Assembly: GCA_031551695.1 (NCBI GenBank)
Contig: JAVBNG010000025.1
Location: 1 to 46,924 of the forward strand
DNA: 46,924 nucleotides
Direction of reading: 5' to 3'
Source: JAAYCI01 sp031551695
GTDB taxonomy: Bacteria > Bacillota > Clostridia > Oscillospirales > Ruminococcaceae
Of this stretch, positions 1 through 7,573 are shown one piece after another. The translations under genes were made by a program, and so were the position numbers. The notes beneath the pieces are model-generated. The model was not told where the DNA came from and did not search any database. It saw nothing but the letters and a program-made list of their open reading frames with translations. Within the stretch, counting starts at the first letter, position 1, and the number at the start of each line of letters is the position of its first letter.

Positions 1-780
1 GGCAATGAAGTCCAAGCGGCCAGCGGCATAAATGGCATTGCCGTTAAGCTGCCGCTGCCACGCGTGGTTGTGGTACTTGGAATAGTGAAACCCCTCTGAT
101 TTCATGGCTTGCCGCTGCTCTGCGGAAGGGATTTCATCAAAGTAGATTTGCAGCCGATTGGCCTCGGCATTGGCAACCACATGGCCGCCGTTAAAATCCC
201 AGCCCACATAGCCGCCCGCCTCTTGCCGCCTCTCCAGCATTTCAATGCGGTCTTTTACCCGCTTCATGTTGGCGTTGTTGTTGGTAAGAGTGAAGGAAGG
301 ATAGGGCACGCGGCACCATGAATAGCCGTTATTTATGTCTGCGTCCATGCTGACGGCGGCCTCCGGGGTAATGTCCTTGTAACCCGCCATTGTGCCATGC
401 TTGCGCCAGTGGGCATTTGCGGCCTTCATATCTGCATGATTGGCCTCCATCCCCGCCAGCTTTTCCTTTAACTTGGGTAGGGCTTGGGGGTCATCGCTGG
501 AAATAGCGGTGTTGCTCTCGGCGGCCTCGGCCTTCTGCTCGTAATAATCGGCGGTGGCCTCTACTTCAAAGGATTTACCCATTTTGTTAAAGGCCCTATC
601 ACGGTAGTTTTTATCGCTTTTGTAGGAATAGTGGTCTACAAGCAAGGGCTGGCCCATGGGGATAGCCTCAATCATCTTGCTGGATTCCATGCGGAGTTGT
701 TGGCTTTCCTCCCTCTTTTTTCCCGCCTTTTCGCGGTAATAGTCAATTCTGGCTTGTTTTCTATCCTCGTAATCGCTCAA
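1..780 (-). CDS. DUF3560 domain protein of an ICE, C-terminus outside the window
   Basis: An open frame runs without a stop from a TTG start at 780 to the left edge, giving 260 residues of a longer protein. The start is fixed by an AGGAGG about seven bases upstream; no ATG fits. The N-terminal part is rich in Lys/Arg/Glu and probably helical, and contains a stretch reading PMGQPLLVDHYSYKSDKNYR, which resembles the 'GQPILVGHHSEKRHR' signature I recall for DUF3560 proteins of Clostridia ICEs. A second region near residues 230-260 (SEGFHYSKYHNHAWQRQL) is also typical. The function of the family is unknown; it usually sits in ICE maintenance regions. It is the most downstream gene visible in the minus-strand ICE cluster. 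The family call is fairly secure; the function is not. Confidence 0.8.
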   Translation of the reverse strand, partial: MSDYEDRKQARIDYYREKAGKKREESQQLRMESSKMIEAIPMGQPLLVDHYSYKSDKNYRDRAFNKMGKSFEVEATADYYEQKAEAAESNTAISSDDPQALPKLKEKLAGMEANHADMKAANAHWRKHGTMAGYKDITPEAAVSMDADINNGYSWCRVPYPSFTLTNNNANMKRVKDRIEMLERRQEAGGYVGWDFNGGHVVANAEANRLQIYFDEIPSAEQRQAMKSEGFHYSKYHNHAWQRQLNGNAIYAAGRLDFIA

Positions 781-797
781 ACGCTTACCTCCTGTAA

Positions 798-1271
798 TTA
801 TCGCTCCCGCTCGATTTCCTTCTTCCCCTTGCCAGGAGCATTCACCCTGCCGGGTTTGGTGGGCACTTGCAGCCTTTCGGGGGGAATGTCGCGCAGTGTT
901 GCCGCGGCAAAGCTGATTTCGGCGCCCTTCTGGTCTTGGGCAACACACCAGCTATGCAGTTCCTTTGCCCACGCTTTAGCTTCATCGGTGCGCAGCCAGC
1001 GCGCATTTGTAGACGCAACAAGGATGCTTTCATAGGTAATATTGTATTCTACATCACACCGCAGGCCCTTTAGGCCAAAAAGGTCATGGTTCGGATATTG
1101 GCCCGTTGTGACTTCCTCATGGAAATCCTGCAACATCCTATCGTCGTCGTCCTCCTTGTCGTTCAAGAGCTCATGGTGAACCATCATCAAATCCGGCTCG
1201 GACAAATCCTTGCCGCCGTTGGTGCCCTGCAATATCTCCGCACAAAGGCGGTGCCTCTCTTTTGCGTTCAT
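798..1271 (-). CDS. Hypothetical ICE protein, 157 aa
   Basis: This is a soluble, strongly charged protein with an acidic stretch near residues 38-45 (NDKEDDDD) and a basic C-terminal tail (GKGKKEIERER). No signal peptide, membrane segment or metal motif is visible. The ATG at 1271 lies three bases after the stop of the DpnD/PcfM gene, so the two are probably translationally coupled. Only a weak AAAGGG precedes it. I do not recognise the family. Its place between the DUF3560 and DpnD/PcfM genes makes it part of the ICE accessory operon. Confidence 0.7.
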   Translation of the reverse strand: MNAKERHRLCAEILQGTNGGKDLSEPDLMMVHHELLNDKEDDDDRMLQDFHEEVTTGQYPNHDLFGLKGLRCDVEYNITYESILVASTNARWLRTDEAKAWAKELHSWCVAQDQKGAEISFAAATLRDIPPERLQVPTKPGRVNAPGKGKKEIERER

Positions 1272-1274
1272 GGG

Positions 1275-1502
1275 TCACCGCGCCCTTTCATGGCGCTGGG
1301 TGGAACCGGCAGGCTGCCGGGTGTCCTCCCGGTCAAACCGCTGGCTGAAAGTGGGCTCGCCCACCATATCGTCGCCGCCCAGCACGATTGTGCCATCCTC
1401 GTAGCCCGCGCGCACCTTACTCATGGCCTGTTCCGGGGTTTCCGCCTCAACGGTAATGGTCTTTTGCAGGGTTTCGGTGATTTCGATGCTGTATTTCTTC
1501 AT
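1275..1502 (-). CDS. DpnD/PcfM family protein, 75 aa
   Basis: The start chosen is the ATG at 1502 (MKKYSIEITETLQ), preceded by GGAGG ten bases upstream. A longer in-frame extension would run inside the methyltransferase gene and is rejected. The N-terminal 50 residues match the pattern I recall for the DpnD/PcfM C-terminal domain: a short beta-rich opening (IEITETLQKTITVEAETPEQA) followed by an acidic segment (GGDDMV). Members occur in conjugative elements and next to DpnII-type methylase genes; their function is unknown. The ATG overlaps the stop of the methyltransferase gene by four bases (ATGA), so the two are coupled. The C-terminal 15 residues are Arg-rich and look like an unstructured extension. 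Confidence 0.72.
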   Translation of the reverse strand: MKKYSIEITETLQKTITVEAETPEQAMSKVRAGYEDGTIVLGGDDMVGEPTFSQRFDREDTRQPAGSTQRHERAR

Positions 1503-2566
1503 GGGGTTGTTTCCTCCAATACGCGTGATATTTTGAACATAAGGTAGTCGGCGCAGGGCACGGCAATGGAATTGCCCAAGGCAAAATACCGGGCCGTGTC
1601 GCTGATGCGCCGCCCATCGTGGCCGGTTTCGGTCCACCCCTCCGGCAGCCCCATCATCCGCTCATACTCGGTGGGGGTCAGATACCGCACAAAATCGTCT
1701 TGGGGGCTGCCGGGGAAGTGGGCGAAGATAACTTGTAGGTCGCTGGTCAAAAGAGTTGGAACAGCGTCATTTGGGTGTCCGAAACCTCCGTAAAACTGGC
1801 TTTTGTCTTTGGTGACGGCGGCGCCCCGCAGCTTGCGGCCTTGTAGGGCATAGACTTCACAGGGCGGCCACCCTGCCGCCGCAGGGCCGTTTCCAGCGCC
1901 GGGGGCAGCGGCCAGCCCGCCCGTTGTGCCAGCCGAAAATACTTTGTACAGCCTTTCGGGCTCAAATAGAATTTGGGCGGCACGCTGCGCTCGATAGTCG
2001 CAAACAAGGAATATCCGACGCCTTTTTTGGGGGATTCCGAAATGTTGGGCACCCAAGGTGCGCCAAGCGAGGTCAGGGCTGTACCCTCGCACCATTCCGG
2101 CGGTAGCCCATCGCCCGCTATCAGGCACTGAAACTTTGGAATGGGTGAACGCACCGAGCACGGCCGCAAAATCCATCCGGTCATTCGATGAAAACGCTCC
2201 AACGACGTTTTCCCAGATAGTGATAGCTGGATATATTCCGTTTGTGGCACACCTCATTTCCTCAATGATTCGGATTGCTTCATAAAACAGACCGGAGTTT
2301 TCGCCCTCTATCCCGGCCCGGGTACCCGCAAGGCTTAGGTCTTGGCAAGGGCTCCCGAATGTCAAAATGTCCACCGGCGGGATGCTCCCGCCGTGTAGTT
2401 CGGTGATGCTGCCAAGGTGGGCCATCTGCGGGAAGTGGCGTTTTGTAATGGATATGGCGGGCGGGGATATTTCGCTGGCCCACAAGGGGGTGATGCCATT
2501 GTTCCGGGCGGCCAGCGGGAAAACACCGATGCCATCAAAGAGAGAACCAAGGGCAAGGGCCGTCAA
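1499..2566 (-). CDS. DNA (cytosine-5) methyltransferase, 355 aa
   Basis: This enzyme transfers a methyl group from S-adenosylmethionine to carbon 5 of cytosine in a specific DNA site. The conserved blocks appear in order: motif I SLFDGIGVFPLAA (residues 8-20), motif IV GSPCQDLS with catalytic Cys74, motif VI WENVVGA, motif VIII QKRRRIF, and motif X GNSIAVP near the C-terminus. At 355 residues it has a normal length with a modest recognition region. The start is TTG at 2566 and overlaps the upstream DUF4406 stop by four bases. No restriction endonuclease gene lies in the window, so it is probably an orphan methylase that modifies the ICE, as is common in such elements. The recognition sequence cannot be read from the sequence. 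Confidence 0.92.
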   Translation of the reverse strand: MTALALGSLFDGIGVFPLAARNNGITPLWASEISPPAISITKRHFPQMAHLGSITELHGGSIPPVDILTFGSPCQDLSLAGTRAGIEGENSGLFYEAIRIIEEMRCATNGIYPAITIWENVVGAFSSNDRMDFAAVLGAFTHSKVSVPDSGRWATAGMVRGYSPDLAWRTLGAQHFGIPQKRRRIFLVCDYRAQRAAQILFEPERLYKVFSAGTTGGLAAAPGAGNGPAAAGWPPCEVYALQGRKLRGAAVTKDKSQFYGGFGHPNDAVPTLLTSDLQVIFAHFPGSPQDDFVRYLTPTEYERMMGLPEGWTETGHDGRRISDTARYFALGNSIAVPCADYLMFKISRVLEETTP

Positions 2567-2919
2567 TGCACGTCCTGCGGCGTTTTGCCCTTGCGCCGCA
2601 CCGCCAGGGTTTCTTCAAGGGATGCCACCGGCATATTCAGCTTGTTTGCCAGCATGATTTCCTCCATCATGCCATCGGTGACGGTATCGCCGCACACCAT
2701 GATAAGGCGGCAACGCCGCAGCAGGGCCTTTGCCATTTCCATGCCGTTTTCCCGTTCCTCCGGCACGGCCTCCACCAAAAACTGCGGGAAAAGCAGGTGG
2801 GGTGCAATGGGCAGATACCCGGCTTCATAGGCTTTGCGGCAGTATTCCCGCGCCTTGCGCACGTTGGCGCTGGTGTTGCCCCGGTAGGGCGAACAGATGT
2901 ATACAAAAGTGCGTTTCAT
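2563..2919 (-). CDS. DUF4406 family protein, 118 aa
   Basis: The protein opens with a beta strand and phosphate-loop-like segment (VYICSPYRG) and continues with a pattern like nucleoside 2-deoxyribosyltransferase folds: a helix, then PHLLFPQFL, then a second hydrophobic strand LIMVCGDTVTDGM. DUF4406 proteins share this fold and are frequent in phages and ICEs. An action on nucleotides or nucleosides is an inference from the fold. ATG 2919 follows the terminator of the toxin-antitoxin pair, so this gene probably starts a new transcript that includes the methyltransferase. Confidence 0.75.
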   Translation of the reverse strand: MKRTFVYICSPYRGNTSANVRKAREYCRKAYEAGYLPIAPHLLFPQFLVEAVPEERENGMEMAKALLRRCRLIMVCGDTVTDGMMEEIMLANKLNMPVASLEETLAVRRKGKTPQDVH

Positions 2920-2939
2920 AATCGTTCCTCTAAATAGAA

Positions 2940-2967
2940 AACGCCCATGCTCGAAAGCACAGGCGTT
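2940..2967 (-). terminator. Terminator after the toxin-antitoxin pair
   Basis: AACGCC and GGCGTT form the outer stem, with an inner GC pair around a short loop. On the minus strand the stem is followed by TTTTCTATTT. It lies 20 bases after the toxin stop. Confidence 0.7.
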
Positions 2968-2987
2968 TGGGTGGGTATTCGGTTGGG

Positions 2988-3254
2988 TTAGAACAAATCG
3001 CTATGGGTTCCGGTTCGCTCAAATGCAATAATGCCATTCCCGATGCGATAAATCAGCAGCCAATCGGGGGCAATATGGCACTCTCTATGGTTTGCCCAAT
3101 TCCCCGATAAGAAATGGTCGTGGTTTTTCTCCGGCAAAGGCGTTTCTGCGCACAAAAGGGTAATCACTTCTTTCAGCGGTTCCATTTTGTACTTCCGCTT
3201 TTGCAGCAGCTTCAAGTCCTTTTTGAAACGTGTCGTGTAATCCGGTGTCAGCAT
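2988..3254 (-). CDS. YafQ/RelE-type mRNA interferase toxin, 88 aa
   Basis: This is a toxin of the type II YafQ group, which cleaves mRNA on the ribosome. The opening (TPDYTTRFKKDLKLLQKR) is the usual basic helix, and the end (DWLLIYRIGNGIIAFERTGTHSDLF) holds the conserved Tyr-Arg strand and the family's terminal GTHSDLF. In the YafQ family the last His and Phe residues contribute to catalysis; both are present. The length is normal. The gene follows the DinJ antitoxin gene by three bases. The pair should stabilise the ICE by post-segregational killing. The call is secure at family level. Confidence 0.9.
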   Translation of the reverse strand: MLTPDYTTRFKKDLKLLQKRKYKMEPLKEVITLLCAETPLPEKNHDHFLSGNWANHRECHIAPDWLLIYRIGNGIIAFERTGTHSDLF

Positions 3255-3257
3255 GGG

Positions 3258-3530
3258 CTATATCCCCAAATCATCAAACATTTCCGAAGTGTTTTTGAAA
3301 CGGCTTTTGCCGCTCTCGATGATTTTGTCGCCTTCCTCCATTGCCGCTATCGTTTCCCTGTTGGGCGTCGAGGGGCGCAGGTCAAAGGGCAGGCCCTCCA
3401 CCATAATAGACTTGTGCAGAAATACAGTCACAGCCTCTGAAACAGTCATGCCATACCGCGCATACACTTTTTCTGCCTCGGCTTTCACATCGGAATCAAT
3501 ACGCACATTTAAGCTGGCATCTTTCGCCAT
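3258..3530 (-). CDS. DinJ/RelB-type antitoxin, 90 aa
   Basis: The N-terminus (NVRIDSDVKAEAEKVYARYGM) is a ribbon-helix-helix DNA-binding domain typical of DinJ, and the second half (PFDLRPSTPNRETIAAMEEG) is the usual toxin-binding region. The protein neutralises the YafQ toxin encoded just downstream and should repress its own promoter. The ATG at 3530 has a good AGGAGG-like site. A promoter containing a palindrome lies immediately upstream at 3556-3584. Confidence 0.9.
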   Translation of the reverse strand: MAKDASLNVRIDSDVKAEAEKVYARYGMTVSEAVTVFLHKSIMVEGLPFDLRPSTPNRETIAAMEEGDKIIESGKSRFKNTSEMFDDLGI

Positions 3531-3555
3531 GGCGCAACCCTCCTTTCATGCTTAA

Positions 3556-3584
3556 ATTGTACCGCATTTGACGCACAATGTCAA
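3556..3584 (-). promoter_or_regulatory. Promoter and likely operator of the dinJ-yafQ pair
   Basis: On the minus strand TTGACA (3584-3579) and TACAAT (3561-3556) are separated by exactly 17 bases. The -35 overlaps a TTGAC-7-GTCAA palindrome (3568-3584), which is a plausible site for DinJ autorepression. Confidence 0.75.
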
Positions 3585-3605
3585 TCATTTGTGATGCACG
3601 ATTTA

Positions 3606-3806
3606 TCAGGGTAATTCTTCCCAGCGGTATATTTTGGTAGCGCCATCGGTAAAGGTCACTTCGATGGTGTAGGGATAGGCGGAAACGGTGTAGCGCAGGG
3701 CGCGGGCCTTCCTCACCGCCAGGTGGGATTTTTCGCAACCTGCGGCAGCTTCACGCTTTGGGTGTTCGCGGCCACATTTGGCGCAACGCCAAAACGGTGT
3801 CGGCAT
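3606..3806 (-). CDS. Small zinc-ribbon-like protein, 66 aa
   Basis: The N-terminus holds CAKC and a later GCEKSH, which could form one zinc site (two Cys plus Cys/His). The rest is a short beta-rich domain ending in DGATKIYRWEELP. The ATG lies three bases after the stop of the DUF3991 gene. I do not recognise the family. Given its size and place it may be a DNA-associated accessory protein of the ICE, but no function can be assigned. Confidence 0.6.
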   Translation of the reverse strand: MPTPFWRCAKCGREHPKREAAAGCEKSHLAVRKARALRYTVSAYPYTIEVTFTDGATKIYRWEELP

Positions 3807-3809
3807 GGC

Positions 3810-4775
3810 CTAGCGGACCGGCGCCGGGGCGCGGGCTTTTTTCTCGGTGCTTTTCTCGCGCAGATGCAGCAGATGTTCGTTGTAGTCTTTGCCATGCTGG
3901 GGCGGAAAGCATCCGATTTCCAAAATCTGCTTGCATAGGTCGGGGTCTTGCCGGATGGCCTCTTTGATGCGTTCCATACCGTCAAGCCCGGCCTTGTCCT
4001 TGTCCAAGAAAAGGTACACTTGGCTAGTGTGGGGATGGTCTTTGAGGTATTGCAGCAGGGCCAGCGGTGATGTGCCGCCCAGCGAGAGGTAGGCGTAGTC
4101 CTTCCAGCGGGCACCTACGGCGGGATTGTGCCGGTTGATCGTCGCCATGGAAAGGGCGTCGATGGGGCTTTCAAACACGGCAACGGTTTCACCCGGCGCC
4201 GTACTGCCAAGGCAAAAGTTGTACCGCTTTTCGCTGCCGGCTGCATCCCGCTTGAAGTCGGTGCCGATGCCGCGGGAACAGGCAAACCGCGCCTTGCCCG
4301 TGGGGTCCTGCCCCACAAAAACGCAGTTATGGTATTTGCCGCTGCTCTCGTAGATGATGCCCGCCGTCATGCACGCCTCGATAATTTCACGGTCAATGCC
4401 ACGGTCTTGTAAATAGCCAATGGCCTTTTCGTGGCTTTTGTTCTGCGGTGGCAGAGAAAAAGGCTTACGCTTTTGCTCTGGCAGGCGGGGCCGGTCAGGG
4501 ATATTGTGCTGCTCTCCCAGCACTTCCAGCACCGCGTTGGGGTAGGTGATGCCCCACACCTTCACCAGAAAGTTTACCGGGTCCACGCCGCCAAAGCCCT
4601 GCGTTTTCCAATCCCACTTGCCGTTGCTGGGGGTGATGATAAGGCTTGGATGCTCCACAAGGCGGTATTCATCGTGGGCGGTGCGTTTGATGGTATCGGG
4701 GTAGCGGGCCTGCAAAAAGTCGAAGGTATTAACCCGCTTGGCTTGCAGCGATTGTTCCGGCGTTACCCACGGCAT
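3810..4775 (-). CDS. DUF3991/TOPRIM domain protein (primase-like), 321 aa
   Basis: The first third (about residues 1-110) matches the DUF3991 pattern, with SNGKWDWKTQGFGGVDPVNF, a region that in primases and related proteins precedes the catalytic fold. The TOPRIM-like part follows, with VAVFESPIDALSM (Glu of the first acidic motif) and YLFLDKDKAGLDG (DxD motif). Such proteins are common in Clostridia ICEs and are thought to act in DNA metabolism, perhaps priming. The start is taken at 4775 because GGGAGG lies nine bases upstream; two earlier in-frame starts would make the protein longer but have worse sites. The gene overlaps the end of the preceding small ORF by 47 bases. Confidence 0.8.
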   Translation of the reverse strand: MPWVTPEQSLQAKRVNTFDFLQARYPDTIKRTAHDEYRLVEHPSLIITPSNGKWDWKTQGFGGVDPVNFLVKVWGITYPNAVLEVLGEQHNIPDRPRLPEQKRKPFSLPPQNKSHEKAIGYLQDRGIDREIIEACMTAGIIYESSGKYHNCVFVGQDPTGKARFACSRGIGTDFKRDAAGSEKRYNFCLGSTAPGETVAVFESPIDALSMATINRHNPAVGARWKDYAYLSLGGTSPLALLQYLKDHPHTSQVYLFLDKDKAGLDGMERIKEAIRQDPDLCKQILEIGCFPPQHGKDYNEHLLHLREKSTEKKARAPAPVR

Positions 4776-5073
4776 TATGCTGTCCTCCCTTCCCATGGAT
4801 GGTCTTTTCCGTAAAATCGTCAAAAATGGAACTATCATTTTTGACAGAATTTACGCATGCCTTTAGGCGCAGGCAACTGCCATCGGCAAAATGGCACATG
4901 AAGCCGTGGGCGCCGATTTTGCAGCCCTCGCACTCCGGCTTGATGCCTACCTTCACCGGCTCACGGCCGGGTGTCTCTCTTGGGGCAAAGGGCCCGCTCG
5001 CCAATGGGCGCCATGAACGGCCATCAGCCGCCCGCATATATCCGAATTCTGAATACTTATGTTTTCTGCTCAT
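4729..5073 (-). CDS. Cys-rich small ICE protein, 114 aa
   Basis: From the ATG at 5073 (preceded by GGAAAGAG) the protein begins MSRKHKYSEFGYMRAADG. It has four cysteines in the middle (ECEGC, FMCHF, GSC, KAC) that may bind a metal. The C-terminal 30 residues overlap the start of the DUF3991 gene. I recall similar proteins beside DUF3991 genes in Clostridia elements, but no function is known. An upstream in-frame extension would overlap parB and its terminator, so it is rejected. Confidence 0.6.
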   Translation of the reverse strand: MSRKHKYSEFGYMRAADGRSWRPLASGPFAPRETPGREPVKVGIKPECEGCKIGAHGFMCHFADGSCLRLKACVNSVKNDSSIFDDFTEKTIHGKGGQHNAVGNAGTIAASQAG

Positions 5074-5097
5074 GCTGTAACTCTTTCCGGGCATAAG

Positions 5098-5133
5098 AAA
5101 AGCGGCATACCCGTTTTGCCCGGATATGCCGCT
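5098..5133 (-). terminator. Terminator at the end of parB
   Basis: AGCGGCATA (5101-5109) and TATGCCGCT (5125-5133) form a perfect nine-base stem. On the minus strand it is followed by TTTTCTT. It overlaps the parB stop codon. Confidence 0.75.
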
Positions 5134-6091
5134 AACGTGCGCCCATTTCTTCTTTTTTGCGTTCTTTGTTGCGCTGTCGCTGAAAAAACTCATCCAGCGC
5201 CTTGAAAACAATATCCTCAAACTGCGCGGGGGTGTATTTGTCGGTGTAGTGTTTTTCCAACCGGTCGCCTTTCAGCGTGAGGGTGCGTCGTTCCTGTGGT
5301 TTTTGCTGGATGAAAATATCGCCAAGGGTTTCATCGTCCAGCTTTTTTTCTTGGCTTAGCTTTTTTATCTGCTGCGCCTGCGACAAGGACGGTGTGCGGC
5401 CCTCCACCTCTATGAGCTCCGCAACCTGTTTCTGTTCCTCTGGGGGCAGATAGGAAAGTTCCACGGCCGGGGTCAGCGCCAATTCGCTTTTGTCCACCTT
5501 TTCCAGCAGTTCGGGGGCGAGTTCATTTAAGCGCAATAGGCGCTGCACAGTTCCCACGCTTTCTCCCGCTTGTTCGGCGATAATTTCTCGTGACACCTTG
5601 GGCGGCAACTTCTGTTCAACTTGAACAGAAGTTAAATCCGACCTAGCACCTTGCTTTTTTATGGCCTCCAACTTCATTTTAAGAGCTTTTGCCTTTTCGC
5701 TGGGCTTCACATTCTCGCGCTGGAAGTTGCTGTCCACCATGAGAATAACAGCGGTGTTGTCGTCCATGTCGCGGACGATGCATGGCAGGGTGTCTATTCC
5801 AGCCAGTTCAGAGCCGCGTTTGCGCCGGTGGCCGGAAACAAGCTCATACCCGCCTTCGGGCCTTGGCCGCACAATGGCCGGGGTCAGCACACCGTATTCT
5901 TTGATGCTGCCCGCCATGTCCTGCATTTCCTTGTCGTCCACCACGCTAAAAGGGTGGTCTTTGAAGTGGTGAAGCTCGGAAAGTGGCAGGTTTACAATGT
6001 TCTCACGCCCGGTTTCTACTTCGGGCGCTGAACCGCCAAACAACTCATCCACGCTCGAAAGTGCTACGTTCAGTCCGGGTCTTTGCGCCAC
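5132..6091 (-). CDS. parB: ParB-family partition protein, 319 aa
   Basis: This is a CTP-dependent DNA-binding clamp that loads at parS-like sites and, with ParA, segregates or stabilises the element. The N-terminal ParB/Srx domain (about residues 33-125) contains LSELHHFKDHPFSV and the SGHRRKRGSELAG box. A helix-turn-helix region follows (IAEQAGESVGTVQRLLRLNEL, around 175-195). The C-terminus is charged and probably dimerises. The start is GTG at 6091, about nine bases after AAGGAGGT. It overlaps the end of parA by 47 bases, so the two are one transcript. Confidence 0.92.
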   Translation of the reverse strand: MAQRPGLNVALSSVDELFGGSAPEVETGRENIVNLPLSELHHFKDHPFSVVDDKEMQDMAGSIKEYGVLTPAIVRPRPEGGYELVSGHRRKRGSELAGIDTLPCIVRDMDDNTAVILMVDSNFQRENVKPSEKAKALKMKLEAIKKQGARSDLTSVQVEQKLPPKVSREIIAEQAGESVGTVQRLLRLNELAPELLEKVDKSELALTPAVELSYLPPEEQKQVAELIEVEGRTPSLSQAQQIKKLSQEKKLDDETLGDIFIQQKPQERRTLTLKGDRLEKHYTDKYTPAQFEDIVFKALDEFFQRQRNKERKKEEMGAR

Positions 6092-6863
6092 CGGCCACCA
6101 CCTCCTTTACCAAATCTTTGTAGGCCGCGCTCACCTTGCCTCCGGGGTCGTGGGCAAAAATGCTTTTCCCGGCGGCGCTGGCTTCGGCAGCCCGGATGCT
6201 GTGAGGTATCTCTACATCGAAAATGGGCAAATGCCCGCCATAGTGCTGCCGCAGCAGACTGGAAATGTCCTTGGCAAAATTGGTGCGGTTGTCCACCAGG
6301 GTAAGCAATGCGCCCTTCACTTGCAGCTTGGGGTTCAGCTTTTTCTTGGTGCGGTTGATGCTGCCAATAAGCTGCTCCAAACCTTTCAGCGATAAATAGT
6401 GCGATTGCACCGGGATAACCACGCTGTCGGCGGCGGTCAGGGCGTTAATCGTCATCATGCCAAGGCTGGGCATACAGTCGATAAGGATATAGTCGTAGCC
6501 GCCCTTCTGCATATCCACATACTCTTTCAGCTTGGTTTCGCGGGCAATCTCATTAACCAGCACCACATCCAAACCAGAAAGTTCAATATTGCACGGAACA
6601 AGGTCCACTCCCTCCTTGTTTTCTATGATGCCCTCGCCGGGTTTAATCTCCTTGTCGTGTATCACCTTTTCCAGCAGGGTTGATAGGGTCACATCCAGCT
6701 TATCCGGCTGGGAAATGCCAAGGCTGGCCGTCAAGCTGCCCTGCGGGTCCGCGTCAATCAGCAACACACGCTTTCCCTGCTGGGCAAGGCCCACACCCAA
6801 ATTAAGGGTGGTTGTGGTTTTACCCACACCGCCCTTTTGGTTGGCTATTGCGATAACTTCCAA
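6045..6863 (-). CDS. parA: ParA-family partition ATPase, 272 aa
   Basis: This is a deviant Walker-A ATPase (AAA/Soj type) that moves ParB-bound DNA along the nucleoid. The Walker A motif KGGVGKTTTTLNLG lies at residues 10-23, the A' motif is LLIDADPQGSLTA, and Walker B is YILIDCMPSLGM. The start is TTG at 6863, with AAGGAGG nine bases upstream; there is no suitable ATG. It is the first gene of the minus-strand ICE module and faces the tRNA-Gln attachment site across about 400 bases. No sensor or extra domain is present; the length is typical of Soj-like proteins. Confidence 0.93.
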   Translation of the reverse strand: MEVIAIANQKGGVGKTTTTLNLGVGLAQQGKRVLLIDADPQGSLTASLGISQPDKLDVTLSTLLEKVIHDKEIKPGEGIIENKEGVDLVPCNIELSGLDVVLVNEIARETKLKEYVDMQKGGYDYILIDCMPSLGMMTINALTAADSVVIPVQSHYLSLKGLEQLIGSINRTKKKLNPKLQVKGALLTLVDNRTNFAKDISSLLRQHYGGHLPIFDVEIPHSIRAAEASAAGKSIFAHDPGGKVSAAYKDLVKEVVAGGAKTRTERSTFERG

Positions 6864-7260
6864 ATACTTGCCTCCTTTTTCCTAATTGTAGTTTGGTGCT
6901 TTTATATAAACCTCTCTTTTCCAGCCGGTTAATCTTCTTTCACCAGCTGGTGATAGGGGGGTTCTAGGGGGGATTGGGGAAACCGCCCTGCCCAAAAATG
7001 GGCGCACTTTCCCCTTGGTGCTTGTATATATAAAAAAGCGCCGATTGCTCGGCGCCAGTTTTTTCTAACACTTTTCTAGGCTTTTTCTATCTTTTTTCTA
7101 ACACTTCCTGTATAATGGCTTTGTTGTTAGAAAAAACTTGGAAGTCGGTACAAAAATCGAATTTCTACCGAAACCATGAATAACCTACGAATTTACGAAT
7201 TATTATCCATCTGAATTTGGCTGAATTAGGCTCAAATCATCTCACTTGATAAGAGCAAAA
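6864..7260. other. Gene-free ICE end between parA and the tRNA-Gln fragment
   Basis: No credible gene is visible. The stretch holds the parA leader, a C/G-tract segment near 6945-6970 and the TTTTTTCTAAC repeats listed separately. Its right edge meets the tRNA-Gln 3' fragment, so it is read as the element end. Confidence 0.55.
7058..7137. repeat. Three copies of TTTTTTCTAAC upstream of parA
   Basis: TTTTTTCTAACACTT occurs at 7059-7073 and 7092-7106 as direct copies, and GTTAGAAAAAAC at 7126-7137 is the same core inverted. They lie between parA and the element end. They could be ParB (parS-like), integrase-arm or excisionase sites; the sequence alone does not decide. Confidence 0.55.
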
Positions 7261-7310
7261 ACGGACTTTGACTCTGGCATTCGTAGGTTCGAATCCTGCC
7301 AGGCCAACCA
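7261..7310 (+). tRNA. 3' fragment of tRNA-Gln (TTG), probable attachment site
   Basis: The anticodon loop CTTTGAC with TTG, the T arm GTAGG-TTCGAAT-CCTGC, the acceptor strand CAGGCCA and the discriminator plus CCA are present. The matching 5' half (which should start TGGCCTG and carry the D arm) is absent upstream. The anticodon stem is imperfect at its first pair, as expected if the 5' side now comes from the element. ICEs often integrate in the 3' part of tRNA genes, so this is read as an att site. It is not a functional tRNA. Confidence 0.75.
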
Positions 7311-7330
7311 CCAGCGTGACGCTGGCCCCA

Positions 7331-7361
7331 AAAGACACCACCTGTTTCGGGTGGTGTCTTT
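7331..7361 (+). terminator. Terminator after the tRNA-Gln site
   Basis: GACACCACC and GGTGGTGTC form a nine-base stem around TGTTTCG, followed by TTTAT. It probably ended the original tRNA transcript. Confidence 0.75.
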
Positions 7362-7573
7362 ATGTTGGCGAGGCAAAAAGACCCCTGGGAAATTTGTATC
7401 AGTTTTTGGCGTTTTTAGGATATGAGTCAGTTCTTGTAAACCACAAATACGTCCCCAATGGCCAATCGGGGCGATTCGTTTGCCTTTTACACCGAAACAG
7501 GCTAAAATAACAGGGAATGAACGCCCGCCTTTGCGGGGCAGGCAGCTAAATATAAACGAATGGGGGTGATGCG

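Noticed and set aside
7200..7310. Complete tRNA-Gln gene
   Set aside because: The 5' acceptor strand and D arm are not found upstream; only the 3' part is present.
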